Shown here one piece after another: positions 18,903-27,283 of a DNA stretch of 64,000 nucleotides (the first letter of the stretch is position 1; every line of letters starts with the position of its first letter). This DNA is from Natronocella acetinitrilica (GTDB taxonomy: Bacteria; Pseudomonadota; Gammaproteobacteria; Nitrococcales; Aquisalimonadaceae). Both the position numbers and the translations under genes were made by a program. The notes under the pieces are model-generated. The model was given only the letters and a program-made list of their open reading frames with translations, did not search any database and was not told where the DNA came from. The stretch is from contig NZ_JALJXV010000010.1 in the NCBI RefSeq assembly GCF_024170285.1, positions 62,001 to 126,000 on the forward strand, in the 5' to 3' direction.

Positions 18903-19960
18903 CGTGTCCTGTTCCTTACAGTCACCGTGGTGTCGAACACCTGACGCAGTCGCCGGTCATTGGGTGTTACTTCCGCGCCGTTGAATCGAAAGGTTTGCGA
19001 CTCAGGCACGACGCGGTCGCGCTCGCTGCGCATGACCATGGCGACGCGGACTGTGACAACGTCTTCCCAGTCGGCGCCATTGAGCTGATCTGCCGTCCGG
19101 AAGGCATTGATGCGGCCATTGCCGTTGGTGTCCACGCCGTACTGGGCCCGCATGGTCTCGATGCCCTCCACCAGATCCTCCACCACGACCTGCGGGCTGG
19201 AGCCGCTGCCCACCAGGCGCTCCCGCGCGAGGGCCAGAATCGGCTCGCCGTCGCGGTCAACCCGACCGGTATCGCGAATGAAAAGCCGGATAGACTCAAA
19301 GCGCATGACCTCGGCGTCTTCGCCGTAGGCTTTGGATAGGGAGTTGGCGTTGGACTTCCCAGGAAGCGGAGTATTCATGCTGCTGGAATGAGCGATGGTA
19401 AGCCTGGTGCTGCCCTGCGTTTCGTTCGACACGTTGGTCGCCCGGAAAAGGTCGGCATTGGAGCAGTCGGCAATAAAGAGATAATCGCCAGCTTTGAAGT
19501 CCGCCCGGTTGTCCGTTACCTGGATATTGGCGTTGTCACCGCTCATGTTGCCGGTCAGGCGGATACCCGTGGCTCCGGCGCGGCGTATGTAGATGACCTC
19601 GGTGCCCTCGACGGCATCACCGCCCGTGGAAATCTCGCCGAAAATGGGGCGGTCGATACCGTCGAAGAAGTCCTCCGGCGGCGGATCGGCCTTCACAGCG
19701 GTGGACACGAATCGGGAGCAGCCCTGGAATCCTGCCATCCGAATTTCGCTCTGGAGGAAGTACTGGGCGAAGCGACCGTTCTCCTGTATCCGGGACAGGC
19801 TTTGCTGCACGTCGTAGGTCTGCCGCGTGCTGCTGAAGATGGTCACCACCCCGAGCAGCAGGATGGAGCTGATCAGCAATGCGACCATGATTTCAACAAT
19901 CGACAGCCCCGCTTGATGCGCGGGCCGGAAGACATGGCGGTTGCGCTTTTGTCTGATCAT
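18899..19960 (-). CDS. pilW: Minor pilin PilW-like
   Basis: A 353-aa prepilin-like protein. The leader is followed by AGLSIVEIMVALLISSILLLG (Glu at +5), then the family segment YDVQQSLSRIQENGRFAQYFLQSEIRMAGF-like (given here only by position, about residues 52-80). The large C-terminal domain ends with the typical RVAMVMRSERDRV and FRFNGAEVTPNDRRLRQV stretches. It is the largest minor pilin in the operon, with ATGA overlaps to both pilV and pilX. Confidence 0.88.
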   Translation of the reverse strand: MIRQKRNRHVFRPAHQAGLSIVEIMVALLISSILLLGVVTIFSSTRQTYDVQQSLSRIQENGRFAQYFLQSEIRMAGFQGCSRFVSTAVKADPPPEDFFDGIDRPIFGEISTGGDAVEGTEVIYIRRAGATGIRLTGNMSGDNANIQVTDNRADFKAGDYLFIADCSNADLFRATNVSNETQGSTRLTIAHSSSMNTPLPGKSNANSLSKAYGEDAEVMRFESIRLFIRDTGRVDRDGEPILALARERLVGSGSSPQVVVEDLVEGIETMRAQYGVDTNGNGRINAFRTADQLNGADWEDVVTVRVAMVMRSERDRVVPESQTFRFNGAEVTPNDRRLRQVFDTTVTVRNRTR

Positions 19961-20430
19961 AGTTGGGTCACCACTGCAACCTCGCGGAGGGCATCATCAG
20001 GGTCTCTGGAGGCCCGCTCGTCGTACCAGCGCACGATGATGGTCGCCCGGCGGTCGTTGTCCACGGCGATGCTGCCCCCGGTCTGGCCTTCAAGCATGGG
20101 CAGCTTGTCATTAATGCGCTCGTACCATTCAGAGATGTGGTCGCCAGCGACGCCGCCGTTGCCGACACCGTCTGCATCAAAGCCGAGGGCGATGTCGTAG
20201 TCGCCGCTGCGGGCGGCGTCGCGATTGGCCCGCAGTTGATCGACGATGTCGTATGCAAGCAGGTTGGCCTGGGAGAGAAAGAGGGCGCTCTGGTTGGCTC
20301 GCAGGCTCTGCGCCTGCAATCCCGCCAGGCCAAGCAATCCCACGGAGAGAATGACCACGGCGACAAGCACTTCCAGAAGAGTGAAGCCTCGCTGGCCATG
20401 TCGTCTCGCACGCGTTGCTCCAGTGAGCAT
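19957..20430 (-). CDS. pilV: Minor pilin PilV-like
   Basis: A 157-aa prepilin: basic leader, cleavage site G-F-T-L-L-E, then VLVAVVILSVGLLGLAGLQAQ, the PilV family hallmark, followed by SLRANQSALFLSQANLLAYDIVD. It is coupled to the upstream fimU/T-like gene (1-nt overlap at 20430) and the downstream pilW (4 nt). It is part of the minor pilin initiation complex. Confidence 0.88.
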   Translation of the reverse strand: MLTGATRARRHGQRGFTLLEVLVAVVILSVGLLGLAGLQAQSLRANQSALFLSQANLLAYDIVDQLRANRDAARSGDYDIALGFDADGVGNGGVAGDHISEWYERINDKLPMLEGQTGGSIAVDNDRRATIIVRWYDERASRDPDDALREVAVVTQL

Positions 20431-20948
20431 CAGCAGTCTCCAGTTGTTGCTTCAACGCGGCCGCCGGCCCGAACAACGACTTCGCGAGCATCGCCCGCGC
20501 CGCAACTCGTAAAGGTCACACGAAAGACCTGATTGCCAGCAATACCGGGATCACGCAGCCCATTGCCCATGAACCGGACGTAACCCGTGCCCGCAGTCTG
20601 CGCCACGGCGATTGGCGCTGAAGCGCCCCCACCGGCCTGGATGACCTCGGTTGCCGCAACGGCGCCGCTGTTGTTGCTGTCCAGCGCCACGATCCAGCCG
20701 TCGTTCCAGGTGCCGCCACAGGCAACGCCGTCACTGCTCGGGCAGGCCGATACTGGAACGCCACGCCGGATGGCTTCGGTGCGGGCAAGTTGCATCGCAC
20801 TGACCAGGCCGTTGGCCTGGGTCGTGACCTGATTGGCCCGAACCACGCTGGTGAGGTTCGGGATACCGATAACGGCCACGATCCCGATCAGAACGACCAC
20901 GATCATCAACTCGACAAGGGTAAAACCGCGCTGTTTTTTCATAGCCAT
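20430..20948 (-). CDS. FimU/FimT-family pseudopilin, first gene of the minor pilin operon
   Basis: A 172-aa prepilin with leader MAMKKQRG and mature start FTLVELMIVVVLIGIVAVIG. The GspH/FimT pattern follows: MQLARTEAIRRGVPVSACP, then GGTWNDGWIVALD. The position ahead of pilV fits FimU of Pseudomonas. No coding sequence separates it from the tRNA-Thr gene upstream, and a promoter for the operon must lie within 20949-21119. Confidence 0.87.
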   Translation of the reverse strand: MAMKKQRGFTLVELMIVVVLIGIVAVIGIPNLTSVVRANQVTTQANGLVSAMQLARTEAIRRGVPVSACPSSDGVACGGTWNDGWIVALDSNNSGAVAATEVIQAGGGASAPIAVAQTAGTGYVRFMGNGLRDPGIAGNQVFRVTFTSCGAGDAREVVVRAGGRVEATTGDC

Positions 20949-21074
20949 ACTTGATAGCGGGAGTGGGCCGTCAAGTCAGCGCCTTGACGACGACTTGTGT
21001 ACTGTGGCCGACGAAAGGTGCAACAGCTCCCGAAATCGAGGGCGATATCGCACGAATTTCGATTCATGGTGAAA

Positions 21075-21103
21075 TTGTCGTCGCCAGACGCTTTCGCTAT
21101 ACT
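21075..21103 (+). promoter_or_regulatory. Promoter of the tRNA-Thr gene
   Basis: TTGTCG at 21075-21080 and TATACT at 21098-21103 are spaced by 17 bp and end 17 bp before the tRNA 5' end. A GC-rich CCGCGCG block follows the -10 box, as expected for a stringently controlled stable RNA promoter. Confidence 0.7.
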
Positions 21104-21119
21104 CCGCGCGTCTGTCAAA

Positions 21120-21197
<78 letters not shown>

Positions 21198-21253
21198 TTT
21201 TTCAAACAGTTAAAATGTGCTTCGCAACGGTAGCGCCCCAGAGACGCAATTTC

Positions 21254-21277
21254 TAGTGCACGTTGTAGTGCACATTG
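21254..21277 (+). repeat. Tandem 12-bp repeat, candidate integrase arm-type site (left)
   Basis: Two direct copies of TAGTGCAYRTTG in tandem (TAGTGCACGTTG then TAGTGCACATTG), 57 bp inside attL. The same doublet, with three C/T or G/A changes over 21 bp, sits at 50292-50312 inside attR. Paired 12-bp direct repeats near each end are what integrase arm-binding sites look like. Confidence 0.55.
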
Positions 21278-21401
21278 TCTGCCACTACCTGCAGTCGCCC
21301 TGGTAGTTATTCTCCGCCAGTCGATTGCCCACGCGAAGCGCTACGACGGCAGCCGCAAAGCGAAGCTACCCTGAGGCAACGCTCCCAGCTACGATGCTTT
21401 T

Positions 21402-21614
21402 GGCAAAGGTTTCGTCGAGCGCTTCAATGGCAGCTACCGCTGCGGTGTGCTCGACATGTATGTATTCCGCAACCTCACCGAGGTCCGCGAACATACGCAG
21501 CGGTGGCTGCGTGACTACAACGAAGAGATCCCCCATGACTCGCTTGGGGATTTGACGCCTGCCGAATACCGGCAGTTAAACCAACCGGAAACCTCTAGTT
21601 TCGGATGGGCCTAA
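21402..21614 (+). pseudogene. IS3-family transposase (OrfB) C-terminal remnant
   Basis: The frame from 21402 to the TAA at 21612-21614 reads GFVERFNGSYRCGVLD, then a REHTQRWLRDYNEE segment and HDSLGDLTPAEYRQ. This is the end of the rve integrase core of IS3 OrfB, including the last catalytic Glu region (F-V-E-R-F-N-G). There is no start and no N-terminal two thirds. Just upstream (about 21333-21377) a short frame KRYDGSRKAKLP ending in a stop resembles the beginning of an IS3 OrfA, suggesting an internally deleted IS. Confidence 0.75.
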
Positions 21615-22292
21615 ACACGGGAAGTCGACACTCGCCCCCCTCTCTAAGTTCTGTAACCATCAAACTCAACTAGCAATACCGTCAGAGCTCATAAAATAGC
21701 GGGCAACTAAAAGGAAAATAAAAAAGTAGTGGACCAGTGCTTTCGTGCGGAAAGGCAAAGGCTTGTCAGTTGGGGTACGTGACGGCAGTCGAACATCTAG
21801 CCGCACCGTCACAGAGGGGGATCGCCATGAAGCCGCTCTATTGTTTTTGGAAACATGAACATTTTCAGCGATGAGCAGTGGCTCGCGATATTAAAGCAGG
21901 TCATCGGACAGAAGGTCGAGCCAAGGCTTGGCCAGGTTATGGAAATATATTGCTTCGACTTTACAATGAAGATTAGGCCCAGCTCTATGGTTTGATGGGC
22001 TGGGAGATGTCTTCGGAGGGCAAGATTGCGAGGAATAAAGTTCGCGTGTTAGCGGACGTGATAGGCCAGGAAGTTGATATCGTGCCACTGCGTAAGGAAG
22101 GGACGTTTATGGAGGTTCAACACGGAACTCCTCGATAGGGAGAGAGTAAAAAAATTACCTCCGATACGAGTTTCGTCAAGTTTCGAAAGAAAGGATCGAC
22201 CGGAAAAGGGAAGCAACGGCAAATACTGAAAGGTTCGGGACAGTAGGTGATCGCCTGACCTGGCTGGCAATTTGGAGGAATCGGTTCTTGTG
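21615..22292. other. Island left-end stretch with two tiny coupled ORFs (21855-21995 and 21995-22138)
   Basis: No established gene is visible. Two short plus-strand frames occur: a 46-aa frame starting at the ATG at 21855 (begins MNIFSDEQWLAILKQVIGQK) and a 47-aa frame starting MGWEMSSEGKIARNKVRVL, whose ATG overlaps the first stop. Both contain the pair V-I-G-Q-[KE]-V, so they may derive from a small duplication. Neither has a strong ribosome site, and I treat them as possible only. Confidence 0.3.
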
Positions 22293-24821
22293 TCACTTGG
22301 AGGTGGTATGGATGGAAGTGGCATTCAAGAGTTTGTCAAGAGAGATGACCCTGGGAATACGTTTCCCATTCGGAAGTGTTTGCAGGGTTACAATTTGACG
22401 GTCGTCCCGCGGTCCGATGCTGACATGTATAGGATATGAAGACCCGTAGAAATAAAGGCGGTCAAAGGGGGTGTTGATGGCGATCCACTGGGCGACCTCT
22501 AGCATGTCCTCGTAAGGGATAAGGAAGTCGACGGCAGCGCCTGCGCGAGGGCAGATGAGATTTCCTCGCGAGTTGAGTTCGTATGAGGAGTGTTGGTCGC
22601 GTTTGGGGTCAATTCGATTGGAAATCGCCCTTGCCAAATGGTGAGAACAGAAGCCGAACGTGAGATCGAGTCCACCGAAGTAATCCATTACAGGATCGAT
22701 TATCTGGGTGGCTAAACGGTGCAGCGCATTGTACGAGTCAGGTTGTTTGGGGGCGTTCGGTATAGCGATTCGTTGTTGTGTCTCTCCACATTCGATGAAT
22801 GAACGAAACGTGTGGTAGCGGCCACATTCTTCGTCTAGATGGGGTATGTCGGTCGACGGAACGAGGTGGAAGCCTGACACCTCTACGCGATGACGCCGAA
22901 TATAACTCTCGAAGAGATGATTGGGCGGGCCGTAGCCCCCAAAGTCCAAATCTCCTAGTTGGAGAAGCTTTTCATCAAAGTCTATTTGCTCGTCGTGGTA
23001 GCGGAAATCCGGTGGAATGTACCGCGACTTGAGGTAGAGATAGGGCGGCACGTGATCTTCGCCGTACCGAAAGACGTCGATTGTTTGGTGCCTGAAGTTG
23101 AGCTTGATTCGTTCGAGCATTCGCGGGAGTGGTGAGCCGTCGAAGTCGTCGAAATGCATCATAGTGAGCTTCGCCGACTGGGTGTGGACCTTAATGAGGT
23201 CGGCGGAGGCCGGGTCACCATATAGGTACGTAGCGCACCCGACGTAAGTGCGAAGCTCTGCCGGCAGCTGATTCAGTACCGATGGGTGAAAGGTAAACGC
23301 ACGTCCGTCGTCATGGATATATCCTAGCCCGTCGGTATGCGCCCGTTCACACTGGGAGCGGATGATCTCGGGTTGCCCGATGGAGAAAAGCAGGGCCTGG
23401 GCACTTTTCAAAGCGTTATCCTTTGATCCAAACGATGTCTTAGTGCCGTAGAGCCACCTGGAGGCTGCTTCGCGCGCTGCCGTACGCCCGGTGAAGAGCT
23501 CCATTGCGAGAGCGATCCGGAGGTCGTCGGTCCGCGCGTGTGTAGCTGCGAGGACCGGTTCCATTCCGTGGTAGCGTTCCAGAAAGTTGAGCGCTCTGCG
23601 CGTAGAGCCGAACAGAGACTCGACACTCTCATTATCTTGGACTTCAGCGGGACGTGGACGTCGACCGAGGGCCAGGTACTGTTGCCATAGTGCATCCAGA
23701 GTGTCTCGGTGGGCCTCGTAGAAGGCGCGTGTCCGTTCTTCCCGCGATACTCTGGGGATTGGATGAAGGGCACGTCTTGTTATTAGCGTCCGCCGTTTGG
23801 TTAAGCGACGTTCCAAAAAGGCATGTAGTCCAGAGTGTTCTTTGAAAACGAAAAAGATCCCTGGGCCAACCGCGACCGGGTCTATGTGGAGGGTTGTCGA
23901 AAGGAGCTGCCTTAGCTCTTCTTGGGAATAGTATCGTTGAAAGGTCCCGCGGCGAGAGATTACACCGTCAGAGTACGGTCGGCGATTCACTTCGAGTTGA
24001 GAGATGAGCATTGCCGAAACAACCAAGAGCTCGTCTGCTAGCTCGAAGGCATCACGTAGCACGTCTTCGCGCTCTTGGGGGTTCTCGATGACGTTGATGA
24101 CGAAGCCCAGATTTACGATCGGTGCTGACGTCTTTGGAGAGTTCGGACGGTAATGGGGATCCCAGCCTCCCGCCGGAATGTCGTTGGTCTGGAGTATTCG
24201 TAGGTCATCTCCTCGGCCGCAGCCATAATCGAAAACTGCGCGGCTACCGTCTAGGAAGTCGTGCCGGGCAAGGGCTTGCATTGGAGCCGAGAAATCACCT
24301 CGATTTATAGCTGTACGATGTCGCAGTACTCCGTACTCACCGTTCACCTTTTGAGCTCGCTGAGTGTCAATGCACTCGAGCTTGTGTTCGGTTACCCGAT
24401 AACCGGCTTCGTCCAACCGGTGCTCCCATTGCAGGCGATAGCCAACCTGGTGTGCGTTCTTTAGGAGACCTGCGCGTTCCAGTTCCTTAGTCAGAGGTGA
24501 GAAAGTTTCGCGATCAGGGTGACCCGGAGGCAGTAGCAGTTCCTTGCGATGAAGAATCGGGCGGTTTTCGTGGTCCTCGTAGGAGCGATGTGATGTGGTG
24601 CCAGCGTTAAGGTTAACCCGATGACTGCGGATTAGCTCGGGGAATGGCGATTCGAAAAAGCACTGGTAAGTCAGCAGTGACAGGTGCTGGCCATCCGGTT
24701 CGAGCTTGACCACGTTCCAGTCAATACCGGCCGAGATGCGAACCGCCTCTGCTATGCGGTCTCGATAATCATCGTTGAGAAGGATGACAGCATCGCGATG
24801 AAGATATAGACGCCCACCCAC
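22293..24821 (-). CDS. DNA phosphorothioation-associated putative methyltransferase
   Basis: An 842-aa protein with a SAM-binding Rossmann motif FDYGCGRGDDLRIL (about residues 193-206), preceded by the family-typical HRTAINRGDF. The acidic post-motif (GWDPHYRP) and an NLGFVINVIENPQER segment follow. This is the pattern of the Dnd-associated methyltransferase family (TIGR04096), usually found with dnd genes. Its target is not known. It lies 90 nt downstream of dndA on the same strand. The GTG at 24821 is the first standard start, but 30 further in-frame codons without a stop link it back to the dndA stop; their residues (AIDLDALRQELSCGKQ) look family-like, so the real start may be a non-standard codon farther upstream. 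Confidence 0.82.
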   Translation of the reverse strand: MGGRLYLHRDAVILLNDDYRDRIAEAVRISAGIDWNVVKLEPDGQHLSLLTYQCFFESPFPELIRSHRVNLNAGTTSHRSYEDHENRPILHRKELLLPPGHPDRETFSPLTKELERAGLLKNAHQVGYRLQWEHRLDEAGYRVTEHKLECIDTQRAQKVNGEYGVLRHRTAINRGDFSAPMQALARHDFLDGSRAVFDYGCGRGDDLRILQTNDIPAGGWDPHYRPNSPKTSAPIVNLGFVINVIENPQEREDVLRDAFELADELLVVSAMLISQLEVNRRPYSDGVISRRGTFQRYYSQEELRQLLSTTLHIDPVAVGPGIFFVFKEHSGLHAFLERRLTKRRTLITRRALHPIPRVSREERTRAFYEAHRDTLDALWQQYLALGRRPRPAEVQDNESVESLFGSTRRALNFLERYHGMEPVLAATHARTDDLRIALAMELFTGRTAAREAASRWLYGTKTSFGSKDNALKSAQALLFSIGQPEIIRSQCERAHTDGLGYIHDDGRAFTFHPSVLNQLPAELRTYVGCATYLYGDPASADLIKVHTQSAKLTMMHFDDFDGSPLPRMLERIKLNFRHQTIDVFRYGEDHVPPYLYLKSRYIPPDFRYHDEQIDFDEKLLQLGDLDFGGYGPPNHLFESYIRRHRVEVSGFHLVPSTDIPHLDEECGRYHTFRSFIECGETQQRIAIPNAPKQPDSYNALHRLATQIIDPVMDYFGGLDLTFGFCSHHLARAISNRIDPKRDQHSSYELNSRGNLICPRAGAAVDFLIPYEDMLEVAQWIAINTPFDRLYFYGSSYPIHVSIGPRDDRQIVTLQTLPNGKRIPRVISLDKLLNATSIHTTSK

Positions 24822-24911
24822 TTGCTTGCCGCAGCTGAGTTCTTGCCGCAGTGCATCCAGGTCGATGGCTCCGTAGCCTTTGGCGGTGGTCGGTCGGATG
24901 TTTCCACTACT

Positions 24912-26045
24912 CTACAAGAAAGTTCGAAGGTGCCGAGTGAGCTCACCCCAGTCGACTTCCGGGGTCATATGACACCAGGATATACGAATCGCGCCTTCGA
25001 CTTGATCTTCGTCGAGACCCATCGCTTGAAGCACGTGGCTGGGTTCATATTTGGTAGACGTGCACGCGGAACCGTTTGAAACCTCGACGAGCCCTTTCCA
25101 GGCAAGCATCGCAGCTTCTGAATCGACACCCGGCACCGAGATGTTCAGGACGTGCGATTGCGTGGTGTCGGGATGACCATTGTGTTGAATACCCAAAAGG
25201 CCGAGCGCGTCTAGCGCCCGCTCACGGATCTCCTTGCAACGCTGGCGTCGATTCTCCAAGTCTCGCACTGCAATATCGGCAGCCTTACCAAGGCCGACGA
25301 TTAGGTGGACGGGTAGTGTTCCAGGCCGAAGTCCCAGCTCTTGTCCGCCGCCGTAGGTCAATGGTCGTAGCGGTGGGCGTTTCCCATCGCGCTTTCGAGC
25401 TATGAGGGCCCCAATACCTTTGGGAGCGTAAAGTTTATGGCCACTGACACTAATAAGGTCGATGCGCTTCGAGCGAAGGGCGGAGAGCTCTTTACCGAAG
25501 GTTTGCGCAGCGTCCACGTGGAAGATTGGCCACCCCGTGGGAGATAGGCCAGCGGCGATTTCCTCGATCGGCTGCAGAACGCCAGTTTCATTGTTCGCAT
25601 GCATAACCGAGACCAACACAGTTTCGTCCCGAATAGCGTTGAGGACCTCCTGAGATGACACTTGTCCGTCAGTCCCAGGCGTGATGATTGTCACCTCGTA
25701 TCCCCTTGCCTCCAATACATCGACTGGCTCTAGGACCGCCTTATGTTCGATCGCTGTGGTGACGATGTGCGGTTTCCCCACGCCGCAACCATTGGCATCT
25801 AAGCCCAGGATCGCTAGGTTGTCACTCTCCGTCGCGCCGCTGGTGAAGATTACTTCGTCAGGTGAGGCTTCAACCACCGCAGCGACACTCCGTCGGGCGT
25901 TTTCGACCGCCTTCTTGGCTCTTGCGCCCGTTTCGTGGGTCCTGCTTCCGGCGTTGCCGTACTCTTCGCTCAGGTACAGCATGACGGCGTCGCGGACCTC
26001 GGGCTCCAGTGGCGTGGTTGCATTGCAATCCAAGTAGACTGTCAT
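24912..26045 (-). CDS. dndA: Cysteine desulfurase DndA
   Basis: A 377-aa PLP enzyme that takes sulfur from cysteine as a persulfide and passes it to DndC. The N-terminus MTVYLDCNATTPLEPEV is classical. The PLP-binding Lys lies in SVSGHKLYAPKG (about residue 205), the His in TAIEHKAV, and the active Cys in VSNGSACTS (about 327). The start is the ATG at 26043-26045, with GAGG about 9 nt before it; the longer frame to 26117 has no support. Divergent from dndB, as in many dnd loci, and upstream of the methyltransferase-like gene. Confidence 0.93.
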   Translation of the reverse strand: MTVYLDCNATTPLEPEVRDAVMLYLSEEYGNAGSRTHETGARAKKAVENARRSVAAVVEASPDEVIFTSGATESDNLAILGLDANGCGVGKPHIVTTAIEHKAVLEPVDVLEARGYEVTIITPGTDGQVSSQEVLNAIRDETVLVSVMHANNETGVLQPIEEIAAGLSPTGWPIFHVDAAQTFGKELSALRSKRIDLISVSGHKLYAPKGIGALIARKRDGKRPPLRPLTYGGGQELGLRPGTLPVHLIVGLGKAADIAVRDLENRRQRCKEIRERALDALGLLGIQHNGHPDTTQSHVLNISVPGVDSEAAMLAWKGLVEVSNGSACTSTKYEPSHVLQAMGLDEDQVEGAIRISWCHMTPEVDWGELTRHLRTFL

Positions 26046-26182
26046 GCTGACCTCATTCCGTGGGGTGGTGACACTCGTTTGTACGTGTGCCAATATACAA
26101 ACATTCCGAACTTGCACACAAACCGGCAGCGCTTCTGGGGCGCAAGATCTGCCGTTTGAATGGCGTACCGAGGTTGGGCTAC
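26046..26182. promoter_or_regulatory. dndA-dndB divergent promoter region with a 7-bp inverted repeat operator candidate
   Basis: GTTTGTA (26077-26083) and TACAAAC (26096-26102) form an inverted repeat with a 12-bp spacer. On the minus strand TTGTGT, 18 bp and TATATT form a plausible dndA promoter whose -10 overlaps the right arm. DndB of other bacteria binds inverted repeats with about a 10-bp spacer in the dnd promoter and represses it, so this is a reasonable DndB operator. Confidence 0.5.
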
Positions 26183-27283
26183 ATGGATGCGTCTTTCGAA
26201 TACGTCTTCCCGTCTATTCGTGGCGTGCAGGCGGGGCGCGAGTACTACGTGTCCATGTGCCCGCTGCGGCTCATCCCCAAGGTTTTTCTCTTTGACGAAG
26301 AGGAGTTACTCCCCGAGGTGCGGGCCCAGCGGATAATGAACCACGCTCGAATCCCTGAGATTACCCGTTACCTGCTGGAGAACCGAGACGACTACGTGTT
26401 CTCCGCTTTGACCGCGTCGATCGATGGCTCTGTGCGTTTCCGCGCCCTCGGAGAAGAGGGTGAAGCGAATCGTGTTGGGGCTCTGCATGTGGACATGGAG
26501 TCGCGGTTCATCATCAACGATGGTCAGCACCGCCGCAAAGCTATCGAGGAGGCACTGCGCCAAGACCCGAGTTTGGGCGGTGAGACTATAGCTGTTGTCT
26601 TCTTCCTTGATCGGAACCTGGAACGTTGCCAGCAGATGTTCGCGGACCTAAACCGTTATGCTGTGAGGCCGAGCCGGTCCCTCGGACTCCTGTACGATCA
26701 CCGCAACAACATGGCGCAGGTCGCGAAGCTAGTCGCCATGAAGTCAGAGACGTTCAAAGACGTTGTTGAGCTCGAGAAGACGACGTTGTCGCCCCGGTCA
26801 CGCAAGCTCTTCACTCTGAGTGCGATATACTCAGCTTCCTGTGCCCTTTTGGGTACTGAAAACGCGGATTCCATTGAAGAAGCTGGCGCGACCTGCTGCG
26901 AGTATTGGGCTGAGATCGGCAACCACCTACCTGAGTGGCAATTCGTAAGGCAATCGAAGATGACGGCGGGTGAGGTGCGGCGAGACTTCGTTCACTCCCA
27001 CTCCATCGTGTTGCAAGCCCTAGGTGTCGTTGGGCGTCGCCTCCTTGAAGTAGAGAAAGACAAGGCCTGGAAGAAGCGCCTCCAGTCCTTGGGGGAACTT
27101 GATTGGTCTCGCACCAATAGCCGGCTTTGGGAGGGTCGTGCGATGACAGGAGGCCGTATGCAAAAAGCTTCCCACAACATCACGTTGACGGCGAATCTCC
27201 TGAAGCAGACTGTGGGACTCGAGCTCACTCTGGAAGAACAGCGAGCAGAAGACGCGTTTATGCGAGGTGAACATGCCAGTTGA
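26183..27283 (+). CDS. dndB: DndB, regulator of DNA phosphorothioation
   Basis: A 366-aa DGQHR-domain protein. The start MDASFEYVFPSIRGVQAGREYY is the usual DndB opening, and GAGG precedes the ATG at 26183 by 9 nt; the frame continues up to 26087 but without family residues. The DGQHR motif is at FIINDGQHRRKAIEEAL (about residue 112-128), followed by FADLNRYAVRPSRSLG. DndB is dispensable for sulfur insertion and acts as a transcriptional repressor of dnd genes. It overlaps dndC by about 11 nt. Confidence 0.92.
   Translation: MDASFEYVFPSIRGVQAGREYYVSMCPLRLIPKVFLFDEEELLPEVRAQRIMNHARIPEITRYLLENRDDYVFSALTASIDGSVRFRALGEEGEANRVGALHVDMESRFIINDGQHRRKAIEEALRQDPSLGGETIAVVFFLDRNLERCQQMFADLNRYAVRPSRSLGLLYDHRNNMAQVAKLVAMKSETFKDVVELEKTTLSPRSRKLFTLSAIYSASCALLGTENADSIEEAGATCCEYWAEIGNHLPEWQFVRQSKMTAGEVRRDFVHSHSIVLQALGVVGRRLLEVEKDKAWKKRLQSLGELDWSRTNSRLWEGRAMTGGRMQKASHNITLTANLLKQTVGLELTLEEQRAEDAFMRGEHAS

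Noticed and set aside
24912-26045. Housekeeping IscS/NifS
   Set aside because: The divergent position next to dndBCDE and the sequence type fit DndA; no isc genes are nearby.
26087-26182. N-terminal extension of dndB from the ATG at 26087
   Set aside because: The extension overlaps the inverted repeat and promoter region, and family-like sequence plus a ribosome site favour the ATG at 26183.
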